The notes: a model not told the origin generated them from the letters alone. A stretch of 64,000 nt of DNA from Rhyzopertha dominica (GCA_025024175.1 QCXZ01000003.1:57616023-57680022); one strand, 5' to 3'; numbered from the stretch's first letter, positions 36,961 to 49,546 are shown. Numbers and translations are program-made.

Positions 36961-37836
36961 ATATAATTCCAAGGACAAATGCCAAACCTGGAAATATCAT
37001 TAAATTGTTTGAACTCAAAGAGAAATTACTTAGATTTCTATTCATTGAACTGCTGTGACATACATGTACTGGTTGCTGTTGAATATCTTACTTATCTTAT
37101 CATTAAAAAAAGGAAATTTAATTGCTCAAGAACAATGATATTTGATATGATCACTGACTCACGTTCCTTCAGGGCACACGACTCCCCAACCCCGTCCTTA
37201 TCTCCCGGTTTCTTATGTCTCCGGAGACCAACATTGGCATCATCACGTCCAGCCCATAAGGCCACAGCTTTATTTCGATCATAAACAAGTGCACAGCCAA
37301 GCAGGATATCGATCGCTGCATGAACCCAATATCAAAACAATAAAACGGGTTTGGAACGGGGTGCATCTGGAATGCATTTCGTCCGGGCCATGTCTTGTTA
37401 TGGGTAATAAAGAGGGCGCTGTGACATCGCTGATGACCGGGAACGTGACTGCGGATCCTGGCCCGGAGCCAGCCCCGGACTCGCCGAATAGAATTACAGA
37501 CATTCAATGACTGGCGACTATACCTCCGCACGGTTTTGCATTTTGTGCTATTGCAGAAGTTTCTAAATAGAGAAACTTATTACTGCAGTAGGTCCGATAC
37601 AGAATGTACTCCGTAGTAGCTTTTTTAAATAAATGACGCGTGTCGAAGCTCTTGTTTCATGCTTTTTGTGCGCTTTTTACTTTTACCGAAACTAATGGCA
37701 AGATCTTGTAAACTACTCAATGTAACGATTGTAGACGTCAAATATAAATCAACATTATTTTTTTAAGTAAGAAATTGATGCGTTATGATAAGGCTTTTTA
37801 TTTTTATAAAGAATTGTACGCTTTTTGACCGTTGAT
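36961..37836. other. Non-coding DNA with GC-rich island at 37160-37510
   Basis: The island is GC-rich relative to the surroundings and open in several frames on both strands, which is what GC-rich DNA does by chance. I see no protein motif. It may be regulatory. Confidence 0.45.
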
Positions 37837-38664
37837 TTATAGATATTTTTTTTAAATACAATAGGTTTCGGTCTTCTAAATAGGAATAAAACTCCTTTTA
37901 TCTCCTTTCGGAGATCTTTTTCTCCTTCTTCTGGGCCTATAATATTTTATTAAACAACTACAAATAGAGCACAACAAACCATATGAAAAATACTTACAAT
38001 AAAAATGGAATTGTCCTAAGCTAACAGCAGTTTTGACTTAGTATAAATAACACTAGTAATTGTAGGTAATTTTAAATACTACAAACTATTAATAATTACA
38101 AACAATCTTGACGAATATCAAAATATCTTTCAAAATTAAAAAAACTGACTGCCGATAATATGAAATCAAGATATGGGGAGAAATTTGGAGAGTGCAAGTA
38201 GGAAATTATGATTACGAAAATGGTTTAAAATTGAGGAGATATGTATAAAAGAAGCACTATTCATAATTTTTCCAAAATTTATACCTATCTCCTCCATTTT
38301 AAACCATTTTCGTGATCATAACTTCCTACTTGCACTCTCCAAATTTCTCGTCATATCTAGATTTCATATTATTAGCAGATATTTTATTAATTATTATTAA
38401 ATTTTTATAATAGTATTTAAAATTACCTACAATTATTAGTGTTATTTATACCAAGTTAAAACTGCTGTGAACTTAGGATAATTGCATTTCTATTGTAGGT
38501 ATTTTTCATGTGGTTTGTTGTACTCTATTTGTAGTTGTTTAATAAAATATTATGGGCCCAGAAGGAGGAAAACAAAAGATCTCCGAAAACTTTTTGGCAT
38601 GCGATAAAAGGAGTTTTATTCCTGTTTGGAAGACCGAAACCTATGATATTTAAAAAAGTATCTT
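37837..38664. repeat. Large near-perfect foldback (inverted repeat) element
   Basis: Two arms of about 410 and 390 nt are inverted copies of each other. ATAGGTTTCGG at 37861 faces CCGAAACCTAT at 38634, and GGTTTAAAATTGAGGAGAT at 38222 faces its complement starting at 38278. The central loop is only about 28 nt (38250-38277). Arm similarity is high throughout, with small indels. There is no coding capacity. It is probably a foldback or long-TIR transposon; a transcript would form a very long hairpin. Confidence 0.9.
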
Positions 38665-40319
38665 CTTAATTTTGTTTAGTCTTATTCATTTAACTACTTC
38701 TAGAGCTTTCTCAGGATTTTTTTTTGCTTTTTACCGAGTGTCTCTGAACCACACGTACAATAAAATTTCTCGCGGGTTCACATTTAGGCAATGTTACTAA
38801 ACATTAGGAAAACGCCTGTATTTTGTTAAGTAACATTATGAAGTATTTTCGTAAAAAAATTATGCAACAATATCCTTTTGATCATAGATGGGTAAGAACA
38901 TTTTAAAATAACAGTTTTCCTACACTATTCAAAGTAGGATTAACAATTTTATGAGTTCATTTAATGGACATCAATAAGTTATTGAAGAAGGAAAAAAACA
39001 CTTTAATGTTCAAGCAGCTGATGATGATCGCACAAAATTAGGCTTTAACATGATGTCTTTGGAATGTTTTCTACATTTAATCAAAAAGCCTAAAGAACAC
39101 TGTTAAATAACGACTTATATTTTTGTATGAAAATTCTAATATGGTCACAGTTTGATTTCCTTGGAAATATGTAGCTTTGCATGTAATATAACTCGCAAAT
39201 TATATTATTTTTCATTTCCATTATCAAGTTGTGTACCTATATAAAATGCGCTGCATGGTGTTTTATTCTTGTCTACTGTAAAAGCCTATTGGCATAAGTA
39301 AAAAAATTATGGTGGTCTAAGGGTCAGTCAATCCTTGGAGTACTCAGTCTTCCTTTTTTTATAAGACTTTTCATATTTTTACAGCATCTTAGACTATTTT
39401 AATTTATTTCACGTAGTCAAAGGCATTGGACTTGTTTAAAGACGATTTTAACTATATATATCGTTTGTGTATGGTGTGGCATAGTTTACAAAACTAATTT
39501 TATTAATAATTAATATTGTTGAAAGAGGGAACAGTCAACCCGTCTTTTCTATATGTAATGTCCTAGATTTTTTCCATTCTATTTCTTTACTTTATAATTA
39601 TAACTGTTAACCTTCTTCCGTATATCCGATTATCCATCCATATGAAAGATGGTAATTTCGATACTACTTTCCGATATCCATCATAATGGTATCTGTAGCA
39701 ATGATGTGTTATAAGATTTAATGCCTTAATGTGCAGCTATTAATGTCAATGAATTGCAAATGCCCTGAGAACTTCCTGTCTCATAAAATATTATGGGATA
39801 ATTTTTACGTATAAGTAAATTAAAAGGAAGTTTAATTGCTTATTAAGTATAGCTTAGGAATGACACACAGAGGCAGATTGATAGCTATCTGAAGACCCAC
39901 ACACATGGTGCTTGTGAGGACATGCAAGTCTCATTAATGTGTGTGAGTCTGCTTTATAATTAGGTCTCCAATTATTACTTCGGTTGGAATCTGGAAATGA
40001 CGCTTTTAAAAGGCAAAATTTTAACGTCCCTACTTCAATTCCTTATACGGCAAGATCAGCATTAACAGCTTTTTATGACTGACGGCATTACAAAATTATA
40101 CACTTCTGAGAAAATATTTGTTGTTCAAGTAACGCTATCAACTACCACTTGTCTTATGCGGTCTGATCTTTTTTATTGAATTGTGATGACGTAAACATGT
40201 ATGTGTGTCGACATGTTTTATAATTTTTTATATGAATCTATCGATCTTTTTGTTCCGAAGCGCAGGAAAATTAGCAGAAGTTTTCCCACTTGGTTTAATG
40301 ATTGATTCAGTTAATTAAA
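38665..40319. other. AT-rich DNA, no gene seen
   Basis: No coding frame or defined repeat was recognised. A short stretch at 39860-39960 has several ACACAC and GTGTGT tracts. Confidence 0.55.
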
Positions 40320-41765
40320 AGAAAGCGCTATAAATTGTCTCCTACTAAATTTAGTTATAATGTTTTTAGTAACTTAAGAAAGCTGTGTAAGGATGAAACT
40401 GAAAATGCGTTTCTACGATATATAAATAATGTTAAATCCAAAATTATTCAAAATGCTGAAGAATTTTAGAGATACATTAAAAGCAAAAATCGGGATGGAA
40501 TCGTGGACAAATTCCCAATTCATGGAAACATTTTTTTAATTCCTCTTCATAAATCAGGGAACAATGATGCATTCCAAAGGTTTTAGATACTATGGTAAAC
40601 TCGATTCTTTCTGAGCTTTTTAAAAACAATATTAACAATGAGCAACATGGTTCTGCAGTGGTAGGTCCACTGTTGGAAGATGTTTTGAGGTAGAATCTGT
40701 CTACACGGATTTTTGTAAAGCTTTCGATACATAGTAGACCACCAATATCTTTTATATAATCTGTCTGCGATGGGTATTCATGGATCTCTGCACTCATGGT
40801 TGTAATCGTATGTCACCGGTAACTGCGTAAAAATAAGTGTCTTAAGGATCACATCTTGGTCNGTTNCTGTTTTTAGTCTATATTTAAACAACATTAAANC
40901 ATGTTCTCATCATTGCAAGTTTCTTATGTTCGCAGATGATTTAAAATGTTTTGTAGTTATCTGCAATCCTTCTGAAGCACTTAAAAACGACTTATCAAGT
41001 GGACTAGACCTGGCTCTTGAAATATGTAATTGTATTAGGTTCACCCGATTACCACTTATGCGGAAATCACCTTGAAATGTTTACTCAATTAAAGGTCTGG
41101 ATATATAATAATTATTGAAAGTAGAGCAGCATTTAATAAGTACATTGACTCAATCATTCACAGATTAATTGCATATTAGTACTTCTTCTTTTAGAGGTTT
41201 CAAGAGCGATCGTTATTTTATATGTATCTCTAGTTAGGTCCATTCTTGAATATGGGAAAGTTATCTGGTCCGGTAGATATCTATACCAAGTTGAACGCAT
41301 CAAAGGAATTCAGTCTAGATTCATAAAATATTTGTGTTATATGAACTAAATTAGTTATTAGATTAGTGAATACCCATCACTTCTTTCTTACTTTGGTTTA
41401 TCTTTATTGATTTCTCGGCGTAACGTAAATACTCTAATGTTATTTTATGTTGCAAAGTCATTGATGCTTTCGTTAATAACTCTCCAACTATAATAGAATT
41501 TATACGTTTTCAACTTTCACTTGTGTTTATCAGAAATCCTTTTTATAAAAATAGATTTTTACAGTACCAACTACGGACATAATTCTTCCCTAACTAGAAT
41601 TGAGACTGCAACAAATAAATGTGCTAATGATATTAATATATTCAATTGTGCCCTGAAACGTTTTGTAAAAGAATGTCGAAAATATCTTTTATACCTATGT
41701 CTGTTTTTTGTACTTACTTACTGATACTGGGCTTTTTGGCCGCAATAATAATTATTATTATTATT
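40320..41765 (+). pseudogene. LINE (non-LTR) reverse transcriptase relic
   Basis: With frameshifts bridged, one can follow the 3' half of a jockey-like LINE ORF2. It starts with the pre-RT segment ending in a degenerate FWRYIKSK. It continues through NNEQHG (usually EQHGF), a DFxKAFDT-like motif near 40715, and the catalytic FADDL at about 40935. The thumb-like LVRSILEYGKVIW lies at about 41230-41270, followed by a segment to the stop at 41722. It ends in a run of TAA-like repeats at 41744-41765, as expected of a LINE tail. Many stops and shifts mean it is dead. Two or three N are inside. Confidence 0.8.
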
Positions 41766-41893
41766 AAGTATTCTCTTTGCTAGCATCATTTCAAAACGGA
41801 GCTGTATCTTCCTGCTTTTAACAATTTTAACCTCGGGCGGGGCTTTTGGGAATCCTGTACATCAGGTTTGCCACCGCAGCGAATGAAATTGTG

Positions 41894-41901
41894 TATAAAT
41901 A
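41894..41901 (+). promoter_or_regulatory. TATA-type promoter candidate in a GC-richer island
   Basis: TATAAATA lies in an island (41830-42180) of mixed composition within AT-rich DNA, followed by CTGCGGCTGCATGC. The start site would lie near 41925. The region downstream has no long open frame; the first ATG after it (42078) gives only 17 codons. If real, it could drive a non-coding first exon, possibly of the Ig-receptor gene 7.6 kb further on. In AT-rich DNA, TATA-like boxes are common, so confidence is low. Confidence 0.25.
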
Positions 41902-42649
41902 GTCTGCGGCTGCATGCACTTTAGCCTGCCATTCGGACGCCAAAGTGAGGCGATTCCACTCAAACAAGCTCTTTGCCAGCGAACAATCAACGGTAAACCG
42001 AATTAGATTGGCGTCATTGAAAGTTCAGAACTAGTTCGTCTTATTGTGGTTAGTCGGACACCAGAACAGGGCTTAGTAATGGATGTGCCAGTGATCGATG
42101 TAACGTGTACGGATCTGGTTAGGAAATGTTGAAGTTTAAGTCGAGCTGCCTCACGGGAATCTAGACCTCGAAGAATTGAGAAGTGATATGAAAGCTCAAG
42201 AGAAAATGAGTAGTTTTATTTCGTCGCAGTGTAGGTGTTATGTCCTTATATAAAAAGTGACAATCTCATATTTCAGGTTGCATTATAGATTACGTTACAA
42301 CGCAATAAACGTGCAGTTGCGATACTAACCACATTCACTTTCATTTGGAGTATTTGTTCCACACGACAGGAACAAATTAGCAACAGGTGGGCAGAATTTT
42401 TCTTGCGGTTTCTCCACTGCTTTTAATGATGGATGTAAATATGGAGATTTATGTTTTATCTAGTTAGAGCAGTTTAGTTTTACATTGATTAGGTTTTTCT
42501 GATATATGAGATAACGCCCTCGCCTAAAAATACCGATGGAGATGGATGGCAATTAGTGATCTAACTAACATTTTTCACTAATGCGAGTAGAATACATACA
42601 GTGGATATATTGAAAACATTAAAAACAGGTACGTGGGCAATTTAGAAAA

Positions 42650-43440
42650 AAATCTACCTAATTGTGAAAGAAGACAATTAGAACAATATTTTTCAGCATA
42701 ACTTCTTCTACACCAACACATTTCTGCCAACGTTCTTCCACAGAATCAGTCGGTCAGACTAATTGTCAACGGCATATATTAACTCTTCGTCCTGATCCTG
42801 CTATTGTCGTGCAACAACGGTTTCTTTTTTTTTGTTTTTTCTAAGTTCAGTTTTAAGTTCTGGTTGGGTTCACCATATACATCTGTATTAATTGCGCACC
42901 TTCTTAGCATAAATTCTATCAGCAGTAAGTACCTATACCTGCAGTATCCCAAAAAATTGTTTCCACCATGTTTGTCTTTTTGGGTGGGATGAAGCTTTTA
43001 TGAACCGACTGCATTGATTTTTTTTGGTAGGCGGGTCTCAGTGATAAACCCATGCCTCATCTTAAGTCACAATTTTCCAGAAAAAGTCACTATTATCTTG
43101 CAAAGCGGTCGCTTTTTCTTGCGAAATTTTTATCCTTGTCTATATCTTTTACTACGTAAGCAATGTGGGTACCCACCCTGAAAACATGTTTCTCATGCCC
43201 AAATCATCATGTAAAATTTTCCAAACACTTGTTTCAGTAAAGATAATACCTTAGCAGTAACAGAGACCGTCAGGCGTCGATCTGTAAGCACCAGTTTTTC
43301 AACTTGCTGAACATTTTCTGCATTTTTCGTGCTCAAGTGGTCGACCAGATTTTGTATCATCTGTATCAAGTGTCTTCCCCGACAAAACTGTTTACAGCAA
43401 AATTTGAAATAACTAGGCCACCATTCGCTCATATACCTAT
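42650..43440 (-). pseudogene. mariner transposase relic 1
   Basis: Reading the minus strand with frameshifts: a helix-turn-helix segment with VEKLVLTDRRLTVSVTA (43250-43300), followed by IFGK-like and WVPT-like pieces. Then comes a catalytic-core segment VTEDEAWVYHYDP-like (about 43020-43070, catalytic Asp kept), and finally a C-terminal EERWQKCVGVEEV at about 42720-42760. This order is that of mariner transposases. There are many stops and shifts, and the internal part with the second catalytic motif is missing or unreadable. Confidence 0.75.
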
Positions 43441-43539
43441 AATTTTAGGACCATTGCCTGCTTTTGTTGAAAAATATTATCGCACTACGCTGCTCCAGTT
43501 TAGTTACATTCACTTTTCAACGCAAAATTTTTCGCTGAA

Positions 43540-43870
43540 CTGTTATCAATGGCATGATTATTGTGTAATTTACTCAAACAATTGTCATCGTGAGTCTTTT
43601 ATTTCGTGGATAGGTAACAAATATCGAAATATAGGAGATAGATGTATTCATGTTATCAAGAATCTGCACCTGATAGAATACCATGAGATTATCAGAACGG
43701 ATTGGCCTGCCTATTCACCAGACATGAACTGTATTGAGCACGTCACAAGATTTGAATGTTTCGGGTAGCCTCCTCAAACATAAAAATAATTGGCAATTTT
43801 TCGGAAGCCATACCCCATCAATAACTTCATGCAGCAGATATCGAATAGAGGAGGACATCGAGTCTAAACC
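43540..43870 (+). pseudogene. Tc1-like transposase C-terminal relic
   Basis: The frame includes RTDWPAYSPDMNCIEHV (43693-43745), the diagnostic DWPA-SPDxNxIEH motif of Tc1-like transposases that holds the second Asp and final acidic residue. Further downstream, in another frame, is INNFMQQISNRGGH, matching the family C-terminus. It is in opposite orientation to the two mariner relics on either side. Confidence 0.7.
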
Positions 43871-44439
43871 GGACTGGTTTTCTTTGTTACATCAGTTAAT
43901 AGACTCATATTCGAGGCTTTTTCTTCTTTTGACATTTGTTACTATTAGTTCTTGACAAAATATTCTGCATTCGGCATAAATCCACTTGTTGAAGAGTGTA
44001 AAATCAAGGATAGTACTGAGCTAGACAATGATTGGAATAGAGAAAGCAATAAACCCTTAGCGGCTGAATCTAGTAAATATTGCATAATAGTTCTATGATA
44101 TTATTAAATTATTAACTCAATGGATGAAACACAAAAGATAAAGCAGCGACATACAGCTTTTTATAAAAATACTACATAAACATTTTATAGGTAACAAAAA
44201 GCATATCTACACCTACGTAAGTCAATACCTCTACGTCTTTTACAGGAAATACAGTTTTCTTACATGCCACTTAGATATACGTGAAATATCCCAAATCCTT
44301 GCTGGCTCTACACGTAGCCATAGTTCCATCGATGGCAAACATCGTCGACTTTTTTTCGTTCAAACTCATGTGGGTTATAAAAATAAAATCTCTTTATATA
44401 ATTTTTTTATTATTATTTAAAATGTAGTAAAGTCTTATA

Positions 44440-44780
44440 ATTTCTCTAAAAAATTGCCAAACCAACTAAAGCATTTTCATATCATGACACAGACTTTTAG
44501 ATGCCCTCTCCAAAGAACTCCGCCGTCAACTCGGTCAAGTACATTTTGACAGCTTACTGGAATCCTTCCTTGATGACGAAGCGTTGTATGTCCAAAAATG
44601 CCTTTGATTCTCGAAAGACAAAAATTATTGGGGGTAAGTCCGGACTATACGACGGATGGTCGAAAACTTCACACTATTATTGTTTGAAAAGATCGTCATA
44701 TCACGTTGGCACAGTGCATTGCGGCCGAGCATTGTCGTGGATCAAAATAGTGCCTAACGAAAGCATGCCTCTTCGTTTAT
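44440..44780 (-). pseudogene. mariner transposase relic 2
   Basis: The minus strand encodes GTILIHDNARPQC (44720-44760), then a FDHPSYSPDLPP-like segment and a tail LTELTAEFFGEGI (about 44500-44540). These are the HDNARPH, HPPYSPDL and C-terminal motifs of mariner transposases. It is interrupted by at least two stops and lacks the N-terminal half. Its sequence is different from relic 1, so this is a second family. Confidence 0.75.
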
Positions 44781-44789
44781 TCTACTCGT

Positions 44790-47700
44790 AAATCGCTCGT
44801 CGCAGGCAAAGTAATGTTTTATCATTGTCCTATCGTTCCCACTATAATTAGTTTGTACTTACTACTTATGAGTAATATTCCAAATCACCGAAGCGAATTC
44901 AGAAATTATTATTAGTTTGTCGCCATTAATAAGTTCTTGAATTACTTTAATGTTACACTCCGTGATGCTACTGGTTCGTCGTCGGCGAAAGTAACTCAGA
45001 TTGTATGTTCCCGAAAACAAGACATTTTATTGTCAGTTGCTATTCCCGATCTTCCTACACAATACTGGGGGGAGGTAATTTGGGAGACAAATTCTGATTA
45101 TTACAACTGTGTTATTATAGACGAATTTCGGATAACAACTCACATTTACAGTTGGAACGGTATCGTTCTGGACTGTTATACCAAACCTTATATTTATTAT
45201 TCGAGATATTTGAGGCGATACAAAGCTGTTGCTGCATCTGAAGTTCCCAGAATTGTAAACATCTCCTAAAAATACCCACCGTTTCCCACGTTTCTACTCA
45301 TTGTTGCCCGCTCGCCCTAATTACACCTTCCGGTCAGTTTTTTCCATTCCCGCAAGTCCATTTTTAGTCAGATTCTTCTTCCAGCAGTAAACACGGACCA
45401 CTCGCCGGGGAAAAAGTTCGGCAAAGTCCCCGAAGATTTTAATATGATAACTTCCATGCCGTTTTAATTAAAATTCGTTCATTTAAAATTCTCCCGGACA
45501 AAGCCATCCGATGTCGGACATATTTAATGAGGTAAATCGCAGAACTGAATCGCCGACCGAATTTCAAACTCGGGACTCCGGCATAATCGATATTAAATCG
45601 GAATCGCACCTGTCACGTGCAAGTGAATTTTGCAGGAATTATGTCGGTTGATTGAGCTGGAACTGGATCGTGCTAAAATAATTGACCAATTCGCCGTGAA
45701 TTTAGTGCACAAATACGATAATTTAGATGCGTAGATTGCTCGCAATGATGCAGTTCCGACAAAATTAATAATTAAAAAAGAATTTGAGGTCGTGGGATCA
45801 ACTAAACTCCAAATTTTCACCACTTGATTAGAAAAGAAGCGACATAGACTGTTCTTAGAATAATAGTCTTCCTTATAATCTCTATAGACGTCAATCACAT
45901 AAAGGGTGGGGCAGTTTTTCCTAGTTTCAGCTTAAAAGAATGAAATAGAAAAATACAGACAACACATTTATGAAAAATTGGTCTTTGGTACTTCAAACCG
46001 TTGATTGAGTCTATATGTATGTATATTTAATCAGTATTCAAACTAATATTGAAATATACTCCTTGCGCCATCTATGAGTGGGTGGGGAGTTATAACAACT
46101 AATTATTAGAAAAACTACGAATAACCCTGCCGAACAAACGATTCGCTAGCGTTCCTTTTTTTGCCGACGAACTCTAGCTTTTACGGATTGCCGATAGCTG
46201 GCGTCCCATGTTAACTGTATAATTTTTTAAGTTAAGCACAGTGTGACACGATATCCTGTTTACTGGGTAAACGTTTGGTTTTTCAACTTATAAAACTACA
46301 AATACCAACCATTCAGTTTATCGTCATAAGTATAAAATTAGCCTGAAGTAATAATGCTTGTCATAATATAACAATTAAGAAGCTATGTACTACCGCACAT
46401 TTATTTATTTGTCTGCTCTAGGCGACCTTAAATTTCGCCAAATTGAATGTTAAACAACAAATTTAGCAACACTCAAACTATGATAAGTTCACAAACGCTT
46501 TAAAGATAAATGAAACTTGTCAAACAGTAGGTACTTAATTTTCAAAATAGAGCACCTAACCTATTCTGTGGTAACCGTTCAGATCATACTAAAAGTTTTT
46601 ATTACATATTCCTATGTCTCGTCCTCCTATTGCATGATTATTATTATGTGATTAATTGTGAATAAGAAGATTCAAAAAATGTAAAAATATTACACTTGTA
46701 AGTTGCCGACATCTACTAGTAAGATTTGGAACCACTATCTTAGCAATACTAAACATACACCATCAATGGGTTTTTGCAAATAAGACACAATTGGTGGAAG
46801 CTAATCCTCGCAAACTATTGATCAAAAATTATTTTTTTACAAATAGTGTTTTTCCTTATGTTATTGTGTATTATTTTATGATACAATGGACACCTCCAAA
46901 ATTTGTAAAATTTCCTCACCTTCTATTTAGAGTGATTCCTTCGAATTGCAGACTATGCAGAGCCCAGTGGATTTGTTTGTAACGCTGAAACTAATTATTT
47001 AGCATACTTATTTGGACTATCTATACAGTACTTCTCCTATTCATCTCGGTGTTCCTTCAACTTGTAGTACAACATAGTTTGATTTGCCGTGATATGGTCT
47101 CCAAGACCTTCAAAAGTTGGTTCCACAACTCTGTTGGTTTTGTGTTAACTGGTTTCGTAATAATAATGGAGAATTTATTTCATCTTTAAAAGTTATTTCT
47201 GTTCCGAAAACGTTATACATGTTATATCACAGAGTAAACTGTGATATTTCTATGTATAACCCATGGTGCCGATCTCTGATACATGTGAGATAAAAGATCT
47301 TAACTAGTAAACAGTTTCTTAACACCATGCTACTCATTTTCTTTAATTGTATATAAATTCTGATCCTTTTATTTGTCCCAATAAAATATAGTCTAAGCTG
47401 AAATAGTATTTTGGCAATGGAAGATTAGTTTTATTTAGCATAGTGTTCGCACACAAAAAACAAGCAAGTTACTGTGTAGGTCTGATTGTTATTGATATCG
47501 CATAAAACTATGCGATGTTTGTAATTTTACTAAAGAGTGTGCAAGTTTAGTTCAAGTTATTAGAGTACTAAAGGTTAAAGATAGATAACAGTCCTTAGCA
47601 GTTCAATCTATTGCTTAGAAAATCAATAGTTTGTTTCATTCAATTTATTTGAGCAAAACATACTTAGCTTAAACCAAACAACAATAGAAAATTTTGTCGG

Positions 47701-49546
47701 CTGGATCCTTAGAGCAAGTCCTTAAAACGAATATATGATATCTACTCATATGGAGTAGATATATATGATTTACCCTCGGAAACATCAGTTATTTTTCACG
47801 GCGATGTAAAAATGAACTTTATAAAAGCAAACAAACATCGTGTACATATAAATCGGTCAATAAAATTTTAATGACTTACATGTTATTACCGTTATGCCTT
47901 ACCACCGTAACATTTCTTTTAAATCTTCTTTAAGAAAACGTACTTGAAGTTACATCCTCTATTGAATTAAGGGCAGGAAGACTAACAAAATGCTACTTGT
48001 TGAGATTAATGTTGTGTAAGTACATAGTTTTGGAGAAAACAAATAAAAACCAAAAAAGATAGGCTTGTAACTCTACAATACAGACTCCAATCAATTACTA
48101 CTACCAAATACTATATAACGCACACACTCAATAAAACGTAGGCTTTGGGGGCCGCCACAGTAGTCTTGAAGGCTATATAACCCTTTCTGCGCCCAGTGTT
48201 ACTTTTAACGAACATAATTCCCTTCGAACATTTCGATGTGGCATTATTTATCTTATAGCCTTTGTCGATATAGCGAGGACGGTCTGGTACGTGCGCCAAA
48301 TTCCGATGATGGTCCACTGCAGCATCACCACGAAACCCGATCCCGGCGAGTGTTCGCCCATCGCTTCCGCGGATCGTCCGGGGAATCACAGAGGGACACG
48401 CACGTGGGTCGAAGTTATTAGTTGCGGCAAACGACGCCACAAACCGGGGACAATTTAGGGCCGCCGATTGTATTTCGCGTCGACTGAGCGGTCGCAGTAA
48501 AGTCGTGATGAAGGTGTTATTAAATTAGGCTCGATGCACGAAACAAAAGCCGTGGAGTTTAATCGAATTTTGAATGTGGAATCTAATCAAAGGCAAATCC
48601 TAGAGTTTAAAGTTTGGGTAGTTACTATTTATGAATACCGTAACTGAAAAACTATACTAAAAGAATTGCATAATAGGTACTCGATCGCAACTTCGCAACT
48701 ATGTAAGTTGCCTATGAATTTTTTGAGCACACAGACCCTTTACGAGTACAAGGTCCGCCACCTAAGGCTCACAGTTTCTTAATTTTTATAGGTACAACCT
48801 TAACTGATGTGTCAAACCTAAGGTTTTTTAAGTTAAAAAAAAATGCTATATCGATATCCAAAAAAATATTTACTTACTGCAATGTATAGGTACTTACTTA
48901 CTGCTTTCCCAGCCTGTATTACTTCAGTGAGTCATGTAAAAACACATTACAGTACTAGGCTGCGATGTTTTGCCTAGCAGTATTTCCTGAGTTAACATTA
49001 AACAGTGCTGTTTCTCCGTAATTATTTTTATTAAATAGTTATTTATGTAAAAAAGTCATACTATTTCAAATAAAATGTTATGTCACATGACCGTGAACTT
49101 ATTTTAAAATTTCCCATTGAAAACATAATTTATCACGAAAGTGACATGAAATTTATATCTTGTAATACATATATCATATGCCAAGAATTTGTCTGCTAAT
49201 GTCTAGATTCCTGCATTACTGCCATTGTATGACATTTTTTTAAACCACATAAACTGTGAAGATTTTTGTATTTGCTTTCTTAGCTAGAACAGTAGGTTAC
49301 AAGAAGTATTTTTTAAGAAGTTGACTGACGAACACAAGGCAACTTCTCATATACATGTGTCAATTTTTTCAAAACCACAAGATATAACATTTGATTATGT
49401 ACATTACCTTTTTATATTCAAAAATATACTAGTAGAACTAAACTAAATCAACTGAAATGTGAAAATCTGCAAATTTTGGTACCTATCAGTCTAACACAAA
49501 TTTCTTAACTAATTCAACTAATTAATACACTTTTCTTTACTTTCAG
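44790..49546. other. Non-coding DNA upstream of the first secure sns exon
   Basis: A 110-codon open frame at 44937-45269 shows no motif I recognise. The islands at 45290-45720 and 48240-48530 are GC-richer with little A/T-run content; neither contains an Ig-like coding segment. Two tight hairpins occur (47224-47247, ATATCACAG/CTGTGATAT; about 47731-47767 around CATATG). Most likely this is part of the intron before Ig2. Confidence 0.5.
45607..45619. promoter_or_regulatory. Adjacent E-boxes CACCTG and CACGTG
   Basis: Two E-boxes separated by 1 nt (45607-45612 and 45614-45619) lie in a GC-richer block. bHLH factors bind CANNTG; a role in controlling the neighbouring gene is conjecture. Such pairs occur by chance at moderate frequency. 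Confidence 0.2.

Noticed and set aside
37169..37531. 120-codon open frame on the - strand
   Set aside because: GC-rich island again, with overlapping frames open on both strands and no recognisable protein.
44937..45269. 110-codon open frame on the + strand
   Set aside because: It is among the longer frames in the desert, but I see no domain, no neighbouring exon and no composition shift. It may be a transposon scrap or chance.
48111..48440. 109-codon open frame on the - strand
   Set aside because: It is explained by the GC-rich island, which lowers stop-codon frequency; no motif in the translation.
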